Notes: generated by a model from the letters alone, not told the origin. Shown: positions 8,784 through 17,303, counted from the stretch's first letter. The stretch is DNA of 64,000 nucleotides from Streptacidiphilus fuscans (GCF_015690355.1 NZ_JADPRT010000002.1:631337-695336); one strand, 5' to 3'. Made by a program: numbers and translations.

Positions 8784-9980
8784 ATGACGCAAACACGTGA
8801 CGCGGCGTCGGACACCGTGGACCTGCTCGCCGTCGACGACGAACTGTCCGAGGCGGACCGCGACATCCGGGACACCGTGCGGTCCTTCGCCCGCACCGAA
8901 CTGGCGCCGTACATCACCGAGTGGTTCGACGCCGGCGGGATGCCGCGCGAACTGGTCAAGCGCATGGGCGAGTTGGGCCTGCTCGGGATGCACCTGGAGG
9001 GCTACGACTGCGCCGGCACCACCGCCACCTCCTACGGCGTGGCGTGCCGCGAGCTGGAGGCGATCGACTCGGGGATCCGGTCCTTCGTCTCCACGCAGGG
9101 CTCGCTGGCCATGTACGCCATCCACCGCTGGGGCTCGGAGGAGCAGAAGCAGCAGTGGCTGCCGCTGATGGCGGCCGGCGACGCCGTCGGCTGCTTCGGT
9201 CTCACCGAGCCGGATGCCGGCTCCGATCCCAGTGCGATGCGCACCACCGCACGTCGGCACGGCACCGACTGGGTGATCGACGGCTCGAAGATGTGGATCA
9301 CCAACGGGCCGATGGCGGACGTGGCGGTGATCTGGGCGCAGACCGATGCGGGCCAGGGGGCGCGCGGGATCCGCGGCTTCGTGGTGCCCACCGACACGCC
9401 GGGCTTCAACGTCCAGGACGTGCGCGGCAAGCTGTCCCTGCGCGCCTCGGCAACCGGCGAGTTGGTGTTCGGCTCGCTGCGGCTCCCCGCTGACGCGATG
9501 CTCCCCGAGGCCGCCGGGCTCGGTGGCCCGCTGTCCTGCCTGAGCGAGGCCCGCTACGGCATCATCTGGGGCGTCGTCGGTGCCGCGCGCTCCTGTCTGG
9601 AGACGGCGCTGGACTACGCCCATCACCGGACCCAGTTCGGCCGCCCCATCGCGGGTTTCCAGCTGACGCAGCAGAAGCTGGCCGCGATGACGCTGGCCCT
9701 GACCCAGGCGGGCCTGCTCGCGGCGCGGCTGGGCCGGCTCAAGGACGCCGGGGAACTTCAGCCGACCCAGATCAGTGTCGGCAAGCTCGCCAACGTCCGT
9801 ACGGCACTGGACATCGCCCGCACCGCCCGCACCATCCTGGGCGGCAGCGGCATCACCCAGGACTACCCGGTGTTCCGGCACATGGTGAACCTGGAGACGG
9901 TGCTGACCTACGAGGGCACCGAGGAGATGCACGTGCTGTCCATCGGCAAGGCACTGACCGGGCTGGCCGCGTTCCGCTGA
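8784..9980 (+). CDS. acyl-CoA dehydrogenase, glutaryl-CoA dehydrogenase-like
   Basis: Flavoenzyme of 398 residues, normal acyl-CoA dehydrogenase length. The FAD/substrate block GCFGLTEPDAGSDP lies at about residue 137, and FGRPIAGFQLTQQKLA near 290. The catalytic base is expected at the Glu of TYEGTEEMH near 376. The segment SGIRSFVSTQGSLAMYAIH matches glutaryl-CoA dehydrogenases, where the Arg contacts a distal carboxylate. A dicarboxyl-CoA or short branched substrate is therefore plausible. AGGCAGAAGC precedes the ATG. It lies between the FAD/NAD(P) protein and the acyl-CoA ligase in the same orientation. Confidence 0.92.
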   Translation: MTQTRDAASDTVDLLAVDDELSEADRDIRDTVRSFARTELAPYITEWFDAGGMPRELVKRMGELGLLGMHLEGYDCAGTTATSYGVACRELEAIDSGIRSFVSTQGSLAMYAIHRWGSEEQKQQWLPLMAAGDAVGCFGLTEPDAGSDPSAMRTTARRHGTDWVIDGSKMWITNGPMADVAVIWAQTDAGQGARGIRGFVVPTDTPGFNVQDVRGKLSLRASATGELVFGSLRLPADAMLPEAAGLGGPLSCLSEARYGIIWGVVGAARSCLETALDYAHHRTQFGRPIAGFQLTQQKLAAMTLALTQAGLLAARLGRLKDAGELQPTQISVGKLANVRTALDIARTARTILGGSGITQDYPVFRHMVNLETVLTYEGTEEMHVLSIGKALTGLAAFR

Positions 9981-10029
9981 CCGATCGCTGCCCACCACGG
10001 GCACCTGTCCACCAAGAGGGCCGATACCC

Positions 10030-11604
10030 ATGGCTGTATCCCGATCCGATCTCTGGTTCGAGCCGTTGACCCCGACCGCGTACCTGGACCGGGCCGCCGC
10101 AGCGCACGGTGAACGGGTCGCCGTGATCGACGGCGCGAGGCGGTGGACGTACGCGGAGCTCCACGAGCGGTGCCGGAAGCTGGCGGGCGGCCTCGCGCCG
10201 CTCGCCGGCGGGCGGCCGGTCGCCGTGCTCGCGCCGAACACCCACGTGGCGTTGGAGGCGCACTTCGGCGTGCCCTGGGCGGGCGCGCCGCTGGTCGCAC
10301 TGAACACGCGGCTCGCCGCCGAGGAGGTGGCGTACATCCTGGAGCACTCCGAGGCCGCCGTCCTCATCCACGACCCGGCCTTCGACGAGGTCGTCGCGGG
10401 CGCGCTGCGCCGGTTGCGGCGCGCTCCGCGGTGCATCCGGGCCGGCGACGAGTACGAGGCACTGCTCGCGTCGGCCGAACCCGCCGCGCACACCCCGACG
10501 GACGAGTTGGCGCTGCTGTCCATCAACTACACCTCAGGAACGACCGGCCGGCCGAAGGGCGTGATGTACCACCACCGTGGTGCGGCGCTCCAGGCGCTGG
10601 CGATGGTCGGCCACACCGGACTGTCCACCGCGTCGGTGCATCTCTGGACGCTGCCGATGTTCCACTGCAACGGCTGGTGCTTCCCCTGGGCGGTCACGGC
10701 CGCCGCGGCGACGCACCTGTGCCTGCCCAGAGTGGACCCGTCCAGCGTGTGGCAGCTGATCCGGCAGGAGGGGGTGACCCACCTCAACGCGGCCCCGACC
10801 GTGCTGTCGATGCTGGCCTACGCCGACGAAGCCGGCGACGGCGTGACCGGCCGCACCGTACGGGTCACGACCGGCGGGGCGCCGCCGGCACCGGCGCTGC
10901 TGCGCCGGATGAAGGACCTGGGCTTCGACGTGACGCACTTCTACGGCCTGACCGAGACCTACGGCCCGGCCCTGCTGTGCGACTGGCGCCCGGAATGGGA
11001 CGACCTGGACGCGCCGATCCAGACCCGCCTGGCCGCCCGGCAGGGCGTCGGCACCCGCGCCGGGGTCACACCCCGGGTGATCGGGCCCGACGGTCGGGAC
11101 GTCCCCGCGGACGGCGTCACGACCGGCGAGATCGCGGTGCGCGGCAACACCGTGATGCTCGGCTACTTCAAGGACCCGCAGGCCACCGCCCAGGCCGCGC
11201 CCGACGGTTGGATGCGCACCGGGGACGTCGGGGTCAAGCATCCCGACGGCCACATGGAGATCCGGGACCGGAGCAAGGACGTCATCATCTCGGGCGGGGA
11301 GAACATCGCCTCCATCGAGGTCGAGCAGGTCATCATGGATCACCCGGCCGTGCGGGAGGCCGCCGTGATCGCAATCCCGGACGAGCGGTGGGGGGAGACC
11401 CCGGCGGCGTGCGTCCACCTGCACGAAGGCGCCAGCGCCACGGCGGAGGACATCATCACGCACGTCCGCGGGCGACTCGCCCACTTCAAGGCGCCGAAGC
11501 GGGTGTTCTTCGGGGAGCTCCCGAAGAACACCACCGGCAAGGTGCAGAAAGAGCTGTTGCGGGAGCGGTTCCGGGATCTGGCAGATCTGGCGCCGCTGTC
11601 CTGA
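10030..11604 (+). CDS. acyl-CoA synthetase (AMP-forming)
   Basis: ANL-superfamily ligase of 524 residues that should activate a carboxylic acid to an acyl-CoA via acyl-AMP. The phosphate loop NYTSGTTGRPKGVMYHH lies near residue 170, the adenine motif FYGLTETYGP near 305, and WMRTGDVG near 395. The hinge region is RSKDVIISGGENIAS, and the C-terminal catalytic Lys is in LPKNTTGKVQK. Overall features resemble medium-chain or FadD-type ligases; the acid is unknown. It follows the acyl-CoA dehydrogenase by 49 bases and probably shares its transcript, giving an activate-then-oxidise order. Confidence 0.93.
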   Translation: MAVSRSDLWFEPLTPTAYLDRAAAAHGERVAVIDGARRWTYAELHERCRKLAGGLAPLAGGRPVAVLAPNTHVALEAHFGVPWAGAPLVALNTRLAAEEVAYILEHSEAAVLIHDPAFDEVVAGALRRLRRAPRCIRAGDEYEALLASAEPAAHTPTDELALLSINYTSGTTGRPKGVMYHHRGAALQALAMVGHTGLSTASVHLWTLPMFHCNGWCFPWAVTAAAATHLCLPRVDPSSVWQLIRQEGVTHLNAAPTVLSMLAYADEAGDGVTGRTVRVTTGGAPPAPALLRRMKDLGFDVTHFYGLTETYGPALLCDWRPEWDDLDAPIQTRLAARQGVGTRAGVTPRVIGPDGRDVPADGVTTGEIAVRGNTVMLGYFKDPQATAQAAPDGWMRTGDVGVKHPDGHMEIRDRSKDVIISGGENIASIEVEQVIMDHPAVREAAVIAIPDERWGETPAACVHLHEGASATAEDIITHVRGRLAHFKAPKRVFFGELPKNTTGKVQKELLRERFRDLADLAPLS

Positions 11605-11677
11605 CCCGCAGCGTTCGACGCGGAACGTCCCCCTGGTGAAACCGCCTGTGGGACAGAGAGATTGAGGAGCAATCAGT

Positions 11678-11971
11678 ATGGCCAAGGGATATCTGGTCGG
11701 CACCTACCGTTCGGTGCGCGACCCCGAGAAGCTCGCCGCGTACGGAAAGCTGGCGAAGCCGGCACTGGAGGCGGCCGGCGGCCGGATCCTGGCCCGCGGC
11801 GGCCGGGTCACCGCCTTCGAGTCGGGGCTGGCCGAGCGCACGGTCCTGGTCGAGTTCGCCAGCTACGACGCTGCGGTCGCGGCCTACGGCAGCGATGAGT
11901 ACCAGCGGGCCGTCGCGGTCCTGGACGGCGGCGCGGAGCGCGATGTCCGGGTCGTCGAGGGGCTCGACTGA
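11678..11971 (+). CDS. DUF1330 family protein
   Basis: Protein of 97 residues with the dimeric ferredoxin-like (alpha/beta barrel) pattern of DUF1330: GYLVGTYRSVRDPEKLAAYGKLAKPALEAAGGRILARGG and LVEFASYDAAVAAYGSDEYQRAV. The family often sits with aromatic or acyl-CoA catabolic genes, but its reaction is not established. The ATG is preceded by GAGGAG. A strong hairpin follows 14 bases after the stop, so it probably ends the transcript that carries the ligase. Confidence 0.85.
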   Translation: MAKGYLVGTYRSVRDPEKLAAYGKLAKPALEAAGGRILARGGRVTAFESGLAERTVLVEFASYDAAVAAYGSDEYQRAVAVLDGGAERDVRVVEGLD

Positions 11972-11985
11972 GACACCTGACGCTT

Positions 11986-12020
11986 CCGTGGTCCCCGCCG
12001 GTCGTCGGCGGGGACCACGG
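11986..12020 (+). terminator. 15-bp perfect hairpin, intrinsic terminator
   Basis: CCGTGGTCCCCGCCG (11986-12000) pairs perfectly with CGGCGGGGACCACGG (12006-12020) over a five-base loop. It follows the DUF1330 stop. The downstream run is not T-rich, which is common in Streptomyces. It implies the class II aldolase gene is at least partly transcribed on its own. Confidence 0.8.
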
Positions 12021-12034
12021 AGGGTCGTCACGCA

Positions 12035-12064
12035 TGAGCGAAAGTGAGCGAGAGTGAGCGAAGG
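12035..12064 (+). repeat. 10-base tandem repeat in aldolase leader
   Basis: Three tandem copies of TGAGCGA(A/G)(A/G)G fill the space between the terminator and the aldolase ribosome site. The first copy contains an ATG in the aldolase frame (12044 upstream start is a GTG in the second copy). Probably a slippage product that could vary spacing of the leader. Confidence 0.6.
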
Positions 12065-12076
12065 GGAGTCACGGCC

Positions 12077-12946
12077 ATGACCGGCACGTTCGAGGCCAGC
12101 AAGTCCGAGCTGGTGGACCTGGCCCACCGCCGCATGCAGAGCGCGATCCCCGACAACGACTGGACGGTGCGTCAGAAGCTCGCCCTGACCTGCCGGATCC
12201 TGTTCGACGCCGGACACGACTCCGGTCTCGCCGGCCAGATCACAGCCCGAGCCGAGCGCCCCGGCACCTACTACACCCAGCGGCTGGGGCTCGGCTTCGA
12301 CGAGATCACCGAGTCCAACCTGCTGCTGGTGGACGAGAACCTCGAAGTCCTTGAGGGCGACGGGATGGCCAACCCGGCCAACCGGTTCCACAGTTGGATC
12401 TACCGCGCCCGCCCCGACGTCAACTGCGTCATCCACACCCACCCGCTGCACGTCTCCGCACTCTCCATGCTCGAAACCCCGCTGGTCGTCTCGCACATGG
12501 ACGCCTGCCCGCTGTACGACGACTGCGCGTTCCTGGAGAAGTGGCCGGGCATCCCGGTCGGCAACGAGGAGGGCGAGATCATCACGGCCGCGCTCGGCGA
12601 CAAGCGAGCACTCCTGCTCGCCCACCACGGCCAACTGGTCGCCGCCGGAACCGTCGAGGAGGCGTGCACCCTGGCCCTCCTCTTCGAACGGGCCGCCAGG
12701 CTGCAACTGCTGGCCGCCGGCGCCGGGAAGATCCAGGAGATCCCCGACCTCCTGGCAACCGAGGCACACGACTGGACCTCCACCCCCAAACGCGGCCAGG
12801 CCAACTTCGCCTACTACGCCCGCCGCGCCCTCCGCACCGGCCACACCGACGCCCTGACAACCCCACCCGGCCCACGGACCGCGACGCTGCCCTCCCCCAC
12901 CCGGGACGCTTCGGCGATCAGTAGTGGTAGCGGGCAGCAAGGATGA
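12077..12946 (+). CDS. class II aldolase/adducin-family protein
   Basis: Protein of 289 residues with the class II aldolase fold of fuculose-phosphate aldolase and related epimerases. The divalent-metal histidines are visible in CVIHTHPLHVSAL and LLAHHGQLVAAGTVEEA. The N-terminal block reads TCRILFDAGHDSGLAGQITAR. A retro-aldol cleavage or decarboxylation of a hydroxy/keto acid is expected; metal Zn or Mn from the family. The ATG at 12077 follows GAAGGGGAGTC. The last ~10 codons run into the 3' end of the convergent toxin gene (12918 onward), and the Ser/Gly tail (ISSGSGQQG) looks non-homologous, suggesting the original C-terminus was replaced. Confidence 0.88.
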   Translation: MTGTFEASKSELVDLAHRRMQSAIPDNDWTVRQKLALTCRILFDAGHDSGLAGQITARAERPGTYYTQRLGLGFDEITESNLLLVDENLEVLEGDGMANPANRFHSWIYRARPDVNCVIHTHPLHVSALSMLETPLVVSHMDACPLYDDCAFLEKWPGIPVGNEEGEIITAALGDKRALLLAHHGQLVAAGTVEEACTLALLFERAARLQLLAAGAGKIQEIPDLLATEAHDWTSTPKRGQANFAYYARRALRTGHTDALTTPPGPRTATLPSPTRDASAISSGSGQQG

Positions 12947-13172
12947 CGATCTCCCTGTCCGTGACCAGATAGACGAGCCGGTGCTCGTCGTCGATCCGTC
13001 GCGACCAGGCCCCGGGCAAGTGATACTTCAGCGGCTCGGGCTTGCCGACCCCCGTGAAGGGGTCGAGCTTGACGTCCTCGATAAGCCTGTTGATCCGGGC
13101 GAGCATCTTGCGGTCGTTCTTGAGCCAGGAGGTGTAGTCCTCCCAGCCCTGGTCCTCGAAGACGAGCCTCAC
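12918..13172 (-). CDS. yoeB: YoeB/Txe-family mRNA endoribonuclease toxin
   Basis: Toxin of 84 residues matching YoeB over its length: MRLVFEDQGWEDYTSWLKNDRKMLARINRLIEDV, then GKPEPLKYHLPGAWSRRID and HRLVYLV, ending LAARYHY. The conserved Glu in the middle, the Arg/His of SRRID-EHRLVY and the C-terminal His-Tyr are the ribosome-dependent RNase residues of the family. The start overlaps the antitoxin stop by four bases (13169-13172). Its 3' end overlaps the aldolase 3' end by 29 bases tail to tail. Confidence 0.95.
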   Translation of the reverse strand: MRLVFEDQGWEDYTSWLKNDRKMLARINRLIEDVKLDPFTGVGKPEPLKYHLPGAWSRRIDDEHRLVYLVTDREIVILAARYHY

Positions 13173-13450
13173 TCGGCACCCGCCGCCAGGTCCGGGGCAT
13201 CCGGGTCGATCAGCTCGCGCTCCGACACGTTGATGTGATTCAGCGCGTTCTCGTACGCCTTGAGCAGCCGCCGCGCGTTCGCCGGAGAGCGGAGAAGGTA
13301 GGAACCCTCACGCAGCGCCGCATAGTCCTCGGCCGAGACGAGCACAGCATTGCCGTGCTTGGAAACGATCTCAATGGCCTCGTGGTTCTCGTTAACCGTC
13401 TTGATCAGCGGAAAGAGAGCCTTGCGGGCTTCGCTCGCGGTTATTGACAT
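13169..13450 (-). CDS. yefM: YefM/Phd-family antitoxin
   Basis: Antitoxin of 93 residues: MSITASEARKALFPLIKTVN is the DNA-binding N-terminus, followed by EIVSKHGNAVLVSAEDYAAL typical of YefM. The C-terminal third is acidic and would wrap the toxin. It is first in the operon, overlaps yoeB by ATGA, and starts 14 bases from a 12-bp perfect palindrome, consistent with autorepression by the YefM-YoeB complex. Codon GC is a little lower than in neighbours, as expected for a mobile toxin-antitoxin module. Confidence 0.95.
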   Translation of the reverse strand: MSITASEARKALFPLIKTVNENHEAIEIVSKHGNAVLVSAEDYAALREGSYLLRSPANARRLLKAYENALNHINVSERELIDPDAPDLAAGAE

Positions 13451-13464
13451 GACTCAACCCTTCC

Positions 13465-13496
13465 CTCAAGTGGTACCCAATAACGTACCACTTGAG
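13465..13496 (-). promoter_or_regulatory. palindromic operator of yefM-yoeB
   Basis: CTCAAGTGGTAC (13465-13476) and GTACCACTTGAG (13485-13496) form a perfect 12-bp inverted repeat around an 8-base spacer, immediately upstream of yefM. The inner GGTAC/GTACC resembles the GTAC-containing cores of known YefM operators. Autoregulation is inferred. Confidence 0.85.
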
Positions 13497-13573
13497 GCAC
13501 GCTTCAGGTGAGCCGGGATGTCTCGACGTTCCGGCGCAACGCACCACGTCAGCGCCACCGCGCCCACGAAACA

Positions 13574-13607
13574 GCCCGCCGACCTGCGGTTTCGCAAGTC
13601 GGCGGGC
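13574..13607 (-). terminator. terminator of ychF
   Basis: GCCCGCCGAC (13574-13583) pairs with GTCGGCGGGC (13598-13607), and an inner TGCG/CGCA stem continues it. On the minus strand the hairpin comes 15 bases after the ychF stop and is followed by TGTTTCG. Confidence 0.8.
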
Positions 13608-13621
13608 CGGTCGTCGGATCA

Positions 13622-14695
13622 TCAGACGTTGAAGCGGAACTCCACCACGTCGCCGTCCTGCATGACGTAGTCCTTGCCCTCCATGCGGGCGCGGCCCTTG
13701 GCGCGGGCGTCGGCGATGGAGCCGAATTCGACGAGGTCCTCGAAGGAGACGACCTCGGCCTTGATGAAGCCGCGCTGGAAGTCGGTGTGGATCACGCCGG
13801 CCGCCTCCGGGGCGGTGGCGCCCTTCTTGATCGTCCAGGCGCGGGCCTCCTTGGGGCCGGCCGTGAGGTAGGTCTGGAGGCCGAGGGTCTCGAAGCCGAC
13901 GCGGGCGAGGGTGGCCAGGCCGGGCTCGTTCTGGCCCATGGACTGGAGGAGTTCGAGGGCCTCGTCGTCCTCCAGCTCGATCAGCTCGGACTCGATCTTG
14001 GCGTTGAGGAAGATGGCCTCCGCCGGGGCGACCAGCGCGCGCTGGGCGTTCTTGAAGTCCTCGTCGGCCAGCTCCGCCTCGTCCACGTTGAAGACGTAGA
14101 GGAACGGCTTGGCCGTCAGCAGGTGCAGCTCGCGCAGCGGGGCCGGGTCCAGGCGGGCGGCGAAGACGGTCTGGCCCGACTCCAGGACCTTCTGCGCCTC
14201 CTCGACGGCGGCCAGCACCGGGACGACGTCCTTCTTCAGGCGCGCCTCCTTCTGCAGGCGCGGCAGGACCTTCTCGATGGTCTGCAGGTCGGCCAGGATC
14301 AGCTCGGTGTTGATGGTCTCGATGTCGCTCGACGGCGACACCTTGCCGTCGACGTGGACCACGTCCGGGTCGCTGAAGGCGCGGATGACCTGGCAGATCG
14401 CGTCGGACTCACGGATGTTGGCCAGGAACTTGTTGCCCAGCCCCTCGCCCTCGCTCGCGCCGCGCACGATGCCCGCGATGTCGACGAAGTCGACCGTCGC
14501 CGGGACCTTGCGCTCGGAGTTGAAGATCTCGGCCAGCTTGTCCAGGCGCGGGTCCGGGACGCCGACGACGCCGACGTTGGGCTCGATGGTGGCGAACGGG
14601 TAGTTGGCCGCGAGCACGTCGTTCTTGGTCAGGGCGTTGAACAGGGTCGACTTGCCGACATTCGGCAGGCCGACGATTCCGATCGAGAGCGACAT
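13622..14695 (-). CDS. ychF: YchF ribosome-associated ATPase (Obg family)
   Basis: Protein of 357 residues, full length for YchF. It starts MSLSIGIVGLPNVGKSTLFNAL, carrying the P-loop, and has DFVDIAGIVRGASEGEGLGN (G3) and FNVDE in the G4 position (NxxE instead of NKxD). That change gives the family its ATP rather than GTP preference. A C-terminal TGS domain includes WTIKKGATAPEAAGVIHTDFQRGFIKAEV. It binds the 50S ribosome and modulates stress responses in other bacteria. The start at 14695 is set by the universally conserved N-terminus. A TACGCT box lies about 35 bases upstream. Confidence 0.97.
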   Translation of the reverse strand: MSLSIGIVGLPNVGKSTLFNALTKNDVLAANYPFATIEPNVGVVGVPDPRLDKLAEIFNSERKVPATVDFVDIAGIVRGASEGEGLGNKFLANIRESDAICQVIRAFSDPDVVHVDGKVSPSSDIETINTELILADLQTIEKVLPRLQKEARLKKDVVPVLAAVEEAQKVLESGQTVFAARLDPAPLRELHLLTAKPFLYVFNVDEAELADEDFKNAQRALVAPAEAIFLNAKIESELIELEDDEALELLQSMGQNEPGLATLARVGFETLGLQTYLTAGPKEARAWTIKKGATAPEAAGVIHTDFQRGFIKAEVVSFEDLVEFGSIADARAKGRARMEGKDYVMQDGDVVEFRFNV

Positions 14696-14848
14696 GTGGC
14701 GGAGTCCCGGGTCCAGAGGGGTGAGCGTACAGCCCCCCAGTCTACGGTTCGCCGGGAACACCCCCGAACGGCTCAATCGGGTGACCCCGCGGAATTACCG
14801 GCGTGTCCGTGCACTTATGAGGCATTAATCCGACCTTACGTTGGTGAC

Positions 14849-15358
14849 GTGGAGTACCGACGCAGCAGCACCCAGCCGGAGCGGAACGTGGCCGTCCCCA
14901 AGCCCGCGCGCTCGCCCGAAGCTGCCGCACGCTCGCGCCAGCCGCGTCCCGCGCCCGGCGGCGCTGGTGGGCGAAGCCCGCAGCGGCTGACGGCGGTGGG
15001 CTGCGGCGTGCTGATCCTCGCCGTGACACTGACCGCCGGGGCGCTGGACTCGCTGCTCTTCGGCAGCTCCGGGTGGCTGCTCGGGCTGGCCTACGTGGCG
15101 GTCTGCTTCCACGCCTCGGTACGCGTGCGCTCCACCGACCTGGCGGCGGCGCCGATCAGCGGGCCGATCTGCTTCGCGATCGCGCTGTTCTTCTTCGGCA
15201 GGGCCGCCGGTCAGGGCTGGGGCGGCCATGTGATCGGCCTGGCCGAGTCGCTGGCCCTGGACGCGGGCTGGCTCTTCGCCGGCACGGGCCTCAGCGTCGT
15301 GATCGCCGTGGCCCGGCACTTCTCGCTGACCCGGGCCCGGCGCAAGGGAGCGCAGTAG
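14849..15358 (+). CDS. DUF6542-type membrane protein
   Basis: Protein of about 169 residues. The first ~45 residues are polar and rich in Pro/Arg/Ala; the rest holds about four hydrophobic segments (GVLILAVTLTAGALDSLLF, WLLGLAYVAVCFHAS, ICFAIALFFF, AGTGLSVVIAVA). It resembles the DUF6542 membrane proteins found beside ychF in Streptomyces. GTG at 14849 is chosen because TACGTT ends six bases before it, the pattern of a leaderless actinobacterial mRNA. GTG at 14888, with GGAGCGG upstream, is the alternative. Function unknown. Confidence 0.75.
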   Translation: MEYRRSSTQPERNVAVPKPARSPEAAARSRQPRPAPGGAGGRSPQRLTAVGCGVLILAVTLTAGALDSLLFGSSGWLLGLAYVAVCFHASVRVRSTDLAAAPISGPICFAIALFFFGRAAGQGWGGHVIGLAESLALDAGWLFAGTGLSVVIAVARHFSLTRARRKGAQ

Positions 15359-15398
15359 GCACTCCCCCGCACCGGGCCGGGCTCACCACGTTCCACGT

Positions 15399-16145
15399 TC
15401 AGCCGGACAGCTTCTCCGCCTGCATCGCGGCACCGATGATCCCCGCGTCGTTCTGCAGCTGCGCCGGCACCACCTCGGCGCGCAGCGGCTTGAGCAGCGG
15501 CAGGAACTTGTCCGCCTTCCGGCTCACTCCCCCGCCGATGATGATCAGCTTCGGGTGGAAGAGCATCTCCACCATCGCGAAGTACTCGTCCAGCCGTTCG
15601 GCCCACTGCGACCAGGACCAGTCGTGCCGCTCGCGGGCCGCCGAACTGGTGTGCTTCTCCGCGTCCTTGCCGTTGAGCTCCAGATGGCCGAGCTCCGTGT
15701 TGGGCACCAGGCGGCCATCGGTGAAGAGAGCGCTGCCGATGCCCGTGCCGAGCGTCAGCATCAGCACCACGCCGTCCTGCCCGCGTCCGGCGCCGTAGCG
15801 GACCTCCGCCAGGCCCGCCGCATCCGCGTCGTTGACGACGGCGACCGGCAGGCCGCCGAGCCCGTCGCGGAAGAGGGCGGCCGCGTCCGCGTCGAGCCAG
15901 CCCTTGTCGACATTGGCCGCGGTGAGGGTCTTTCCGTCGACGACGACGCCCGGGAAGGTGAGACCCACCGGGCCCTTCCAGTCGAAGTGCCGCACCACCT
16001 CGCGTACCGACTCGACCACCGCCGCCGGTTCGGATGGCTGCGGCGTCAGCACCTTGTGCCGCTCGCTCGCCAACTCGCCGCGGTCGAGATCCGCGGGAGC
16101 GCCCTTGATGCCGGAACCGCCGATGTCCACTCCGAAGACATTCAC
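15399..16145 (-). CDS. ppgK: polyphosphate glucokinase
   Basis: ROK-family kinase of 248 residues that phosphorylates glucose with polyphosphate (and usually ATP). VFGVDIGGSGIKGAPADL is the phosphate-1 motif. Glucose-binding and catalytic residues sit in VVNDADAAGLAEVRYG, and LGTGIGSALF gives the phosphate-2 motif. ELGHLEL carries the sugar-contacting Glu, and IIIGGGVSRKADKF follows. Length and motif order match actinobacterial PpgK. The GTG start at 16145 lies six bases after TAGCGT, so the mRNA is probably leaderless. It lies 36 bases downstream of ispH, but with its own promoter-like box. Confidence 0.95.
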   Translation of the reverse strand: MNVFGVDIGGSGIKGAPADLDRGELASERHKVLTPQPSEPAAVVESVREVVRHFDWKGPVGLTFPGVVVDGKTLTAANVDKGWLDADAAALFRDGLGGLPVAVVNDADAAGLAEVRYGAGRGQDGVVLMLTLGTGIGSALFTDGRLVPNTELGHLELNGKDAEKHTSSAARERHDWSWSQWAERLDEYFAMVEMLFHPKLIIIGGGVSRKADKFLPLLKPLRAEVVPAQLQNDAGIIGAAMQAEKLSG

Positions 16146-16181
16146 GCGACCACGCTACGACGGGCGCTCCCTGCCCGCCCG

Positions 16182-17159
16182 TTACTCGGGCAGACTGCCC
16201 GCCTCCGCGCGCAGGTCGCGGCGCAGCTCCTTGGGGAGCGAGAACTGCAGGTGCTCCTCGACCGAGTGGACCGTCTCGACGTCGCCGAACCCGCGCTCGG
16301 CCAGCCACTCCAGCACGCCGGTGACCAGGATCTCCGGCACGGACGCGCCGCTGGTGACGCCGATGGTGGAGACGCCGGCGAGCCACGCCTCGTCGATCTC
16401 GTCGGCGAAGTCGACCAGGTGGGCGTCCTTGGCGCCGGCCTCCAGCGAGACCTCCACCAGGCGCACCGAGTTGGAGGAGTTCTTCGAGCCGACCACGATC
16501 ACCAGGTCGGAATCGGCCGCGATCTGCTTGATGATCACCTGACGGTTCTGCGTGGCGTAGCAGATGTCGTCGCTCGGCGGGCTGGTCAGCAGCGGGAAGC
16601 GCTGCTTGAGCGCGTCGACGGTCTGCATCGTCTCGTCGACGGAGAGGGTGGTCTGCGACAGCCAGACGACCTTGGACTCGTCCCGGACCTTGACCTTGGC
16701 CGCGTCCTCGGCACCGTCGACCAGGTGGGTGCGCTCGGGCGCCTCACCCATGGTGCCGACGACCTCCTCGTGGCCCTCGTGGCCGATCAGGAGGATGTCG
16801 TAGTCCTCCTCGGCGAACCGCACGGCCTCCTTGTGGACCTTGGTCACCAGCGGGCAGGTCGCGTCGATGGTCGCCAACCGGCCGGCCTTGGCCTCGTCGT
16901 GGACGGACGGGGCGACGCCGTGCGCGGAGAAGACGACGATGTTGCCCTCGGGCACCTCCTCCGTCTCGTCGACGAAGATCGCGCCCTTCTTCTCCAGGGT
17001 CTGCACCACGTACTTGTTGTGGACGATCTGCTTGCGGACGTAGATCGGCGCCCCGTACTGCTCAAGCGCCTTCTCGACGGCGATGACGGCACGGTCGACG
17101 CCCGCGCAGTAGCCGCGCGGAGAGGCGAGCAGGACACGGCGAGCAGGGGTAGCAGGCAT
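16182..17159 (-). CDS. ispH: 4-hydroxy-3-methylbut-2-enyl diphosphate reductase
   Basis: Last enzyme of the MEP isoprenoid pathway, making IPP and DMAPP from HMBPP with a [4Fe-4S] cluster. The three cluster cysteines are in [26 protein letters not shown] and [11 protein letters not shown]. The substrate-site motif [11 protein letters not shown] and [13 protein letters not shown] are present. The length of 325 residues is normal. ATG at 17159 is six bases from TAGGCT, suggesting a leaderless transcript. Product IPP feeds menaquinone and the prenyl transferase gene encoded at 45990-46781. Confidence 0.97.
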   Translation of the reverse strand: MPATPARRVLLASPRGYCAGVDRAVIAVEKALEQYGAPIYVRKQIVHNKYVVQTLEKKGAIFVDETEEVPEGNIVVFSAHGVAPSVHDEAKAGRLATIDATCPLVTKVHKEAVRFAEEDYDILLIGHEGHEEVVGTMGEAPERTHLVDGAEDAAKVKVRDESKVVWLSQTTLSVDETMQTVDALKQRFPLLTSPPSDDICYATQNRQVIIKQIAADSDLVIVVGSKNSSNSVRLVEVSLEAGAKDAHLVDFADEIDEAWLAGVSTIGVTSGASVPEILVTGVLEWLAERGFGDVETVHSVEEHLQFSLPKELRRDLRAEAGSLPE

Positions 17160-17303
17160 GCGTCCAGCCTACCGGCAGGTCGCCGCGCGACACGGAGCGG
17201 AGGGCTCCTGTCAGGGCGCGCGGTTGCACTCCCCCAGGCGCGCGCAGCCGACCGTCTGGCGCGTCTGCCGGGCCGGTGCGCCTTCCGCACCGATCATCGG
17301 ACC

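Noticed and set aside
7566..10526. 986-codon open frame on the minus strand
   Set aside because: It lies antisense to the FAD/NAD(P) protein, acyl-CoA dehydrogenase and ligase, all with full motifs. Long antisense frames are expected at 70% GC; the translation is low-complexity and has no recognisable domain.
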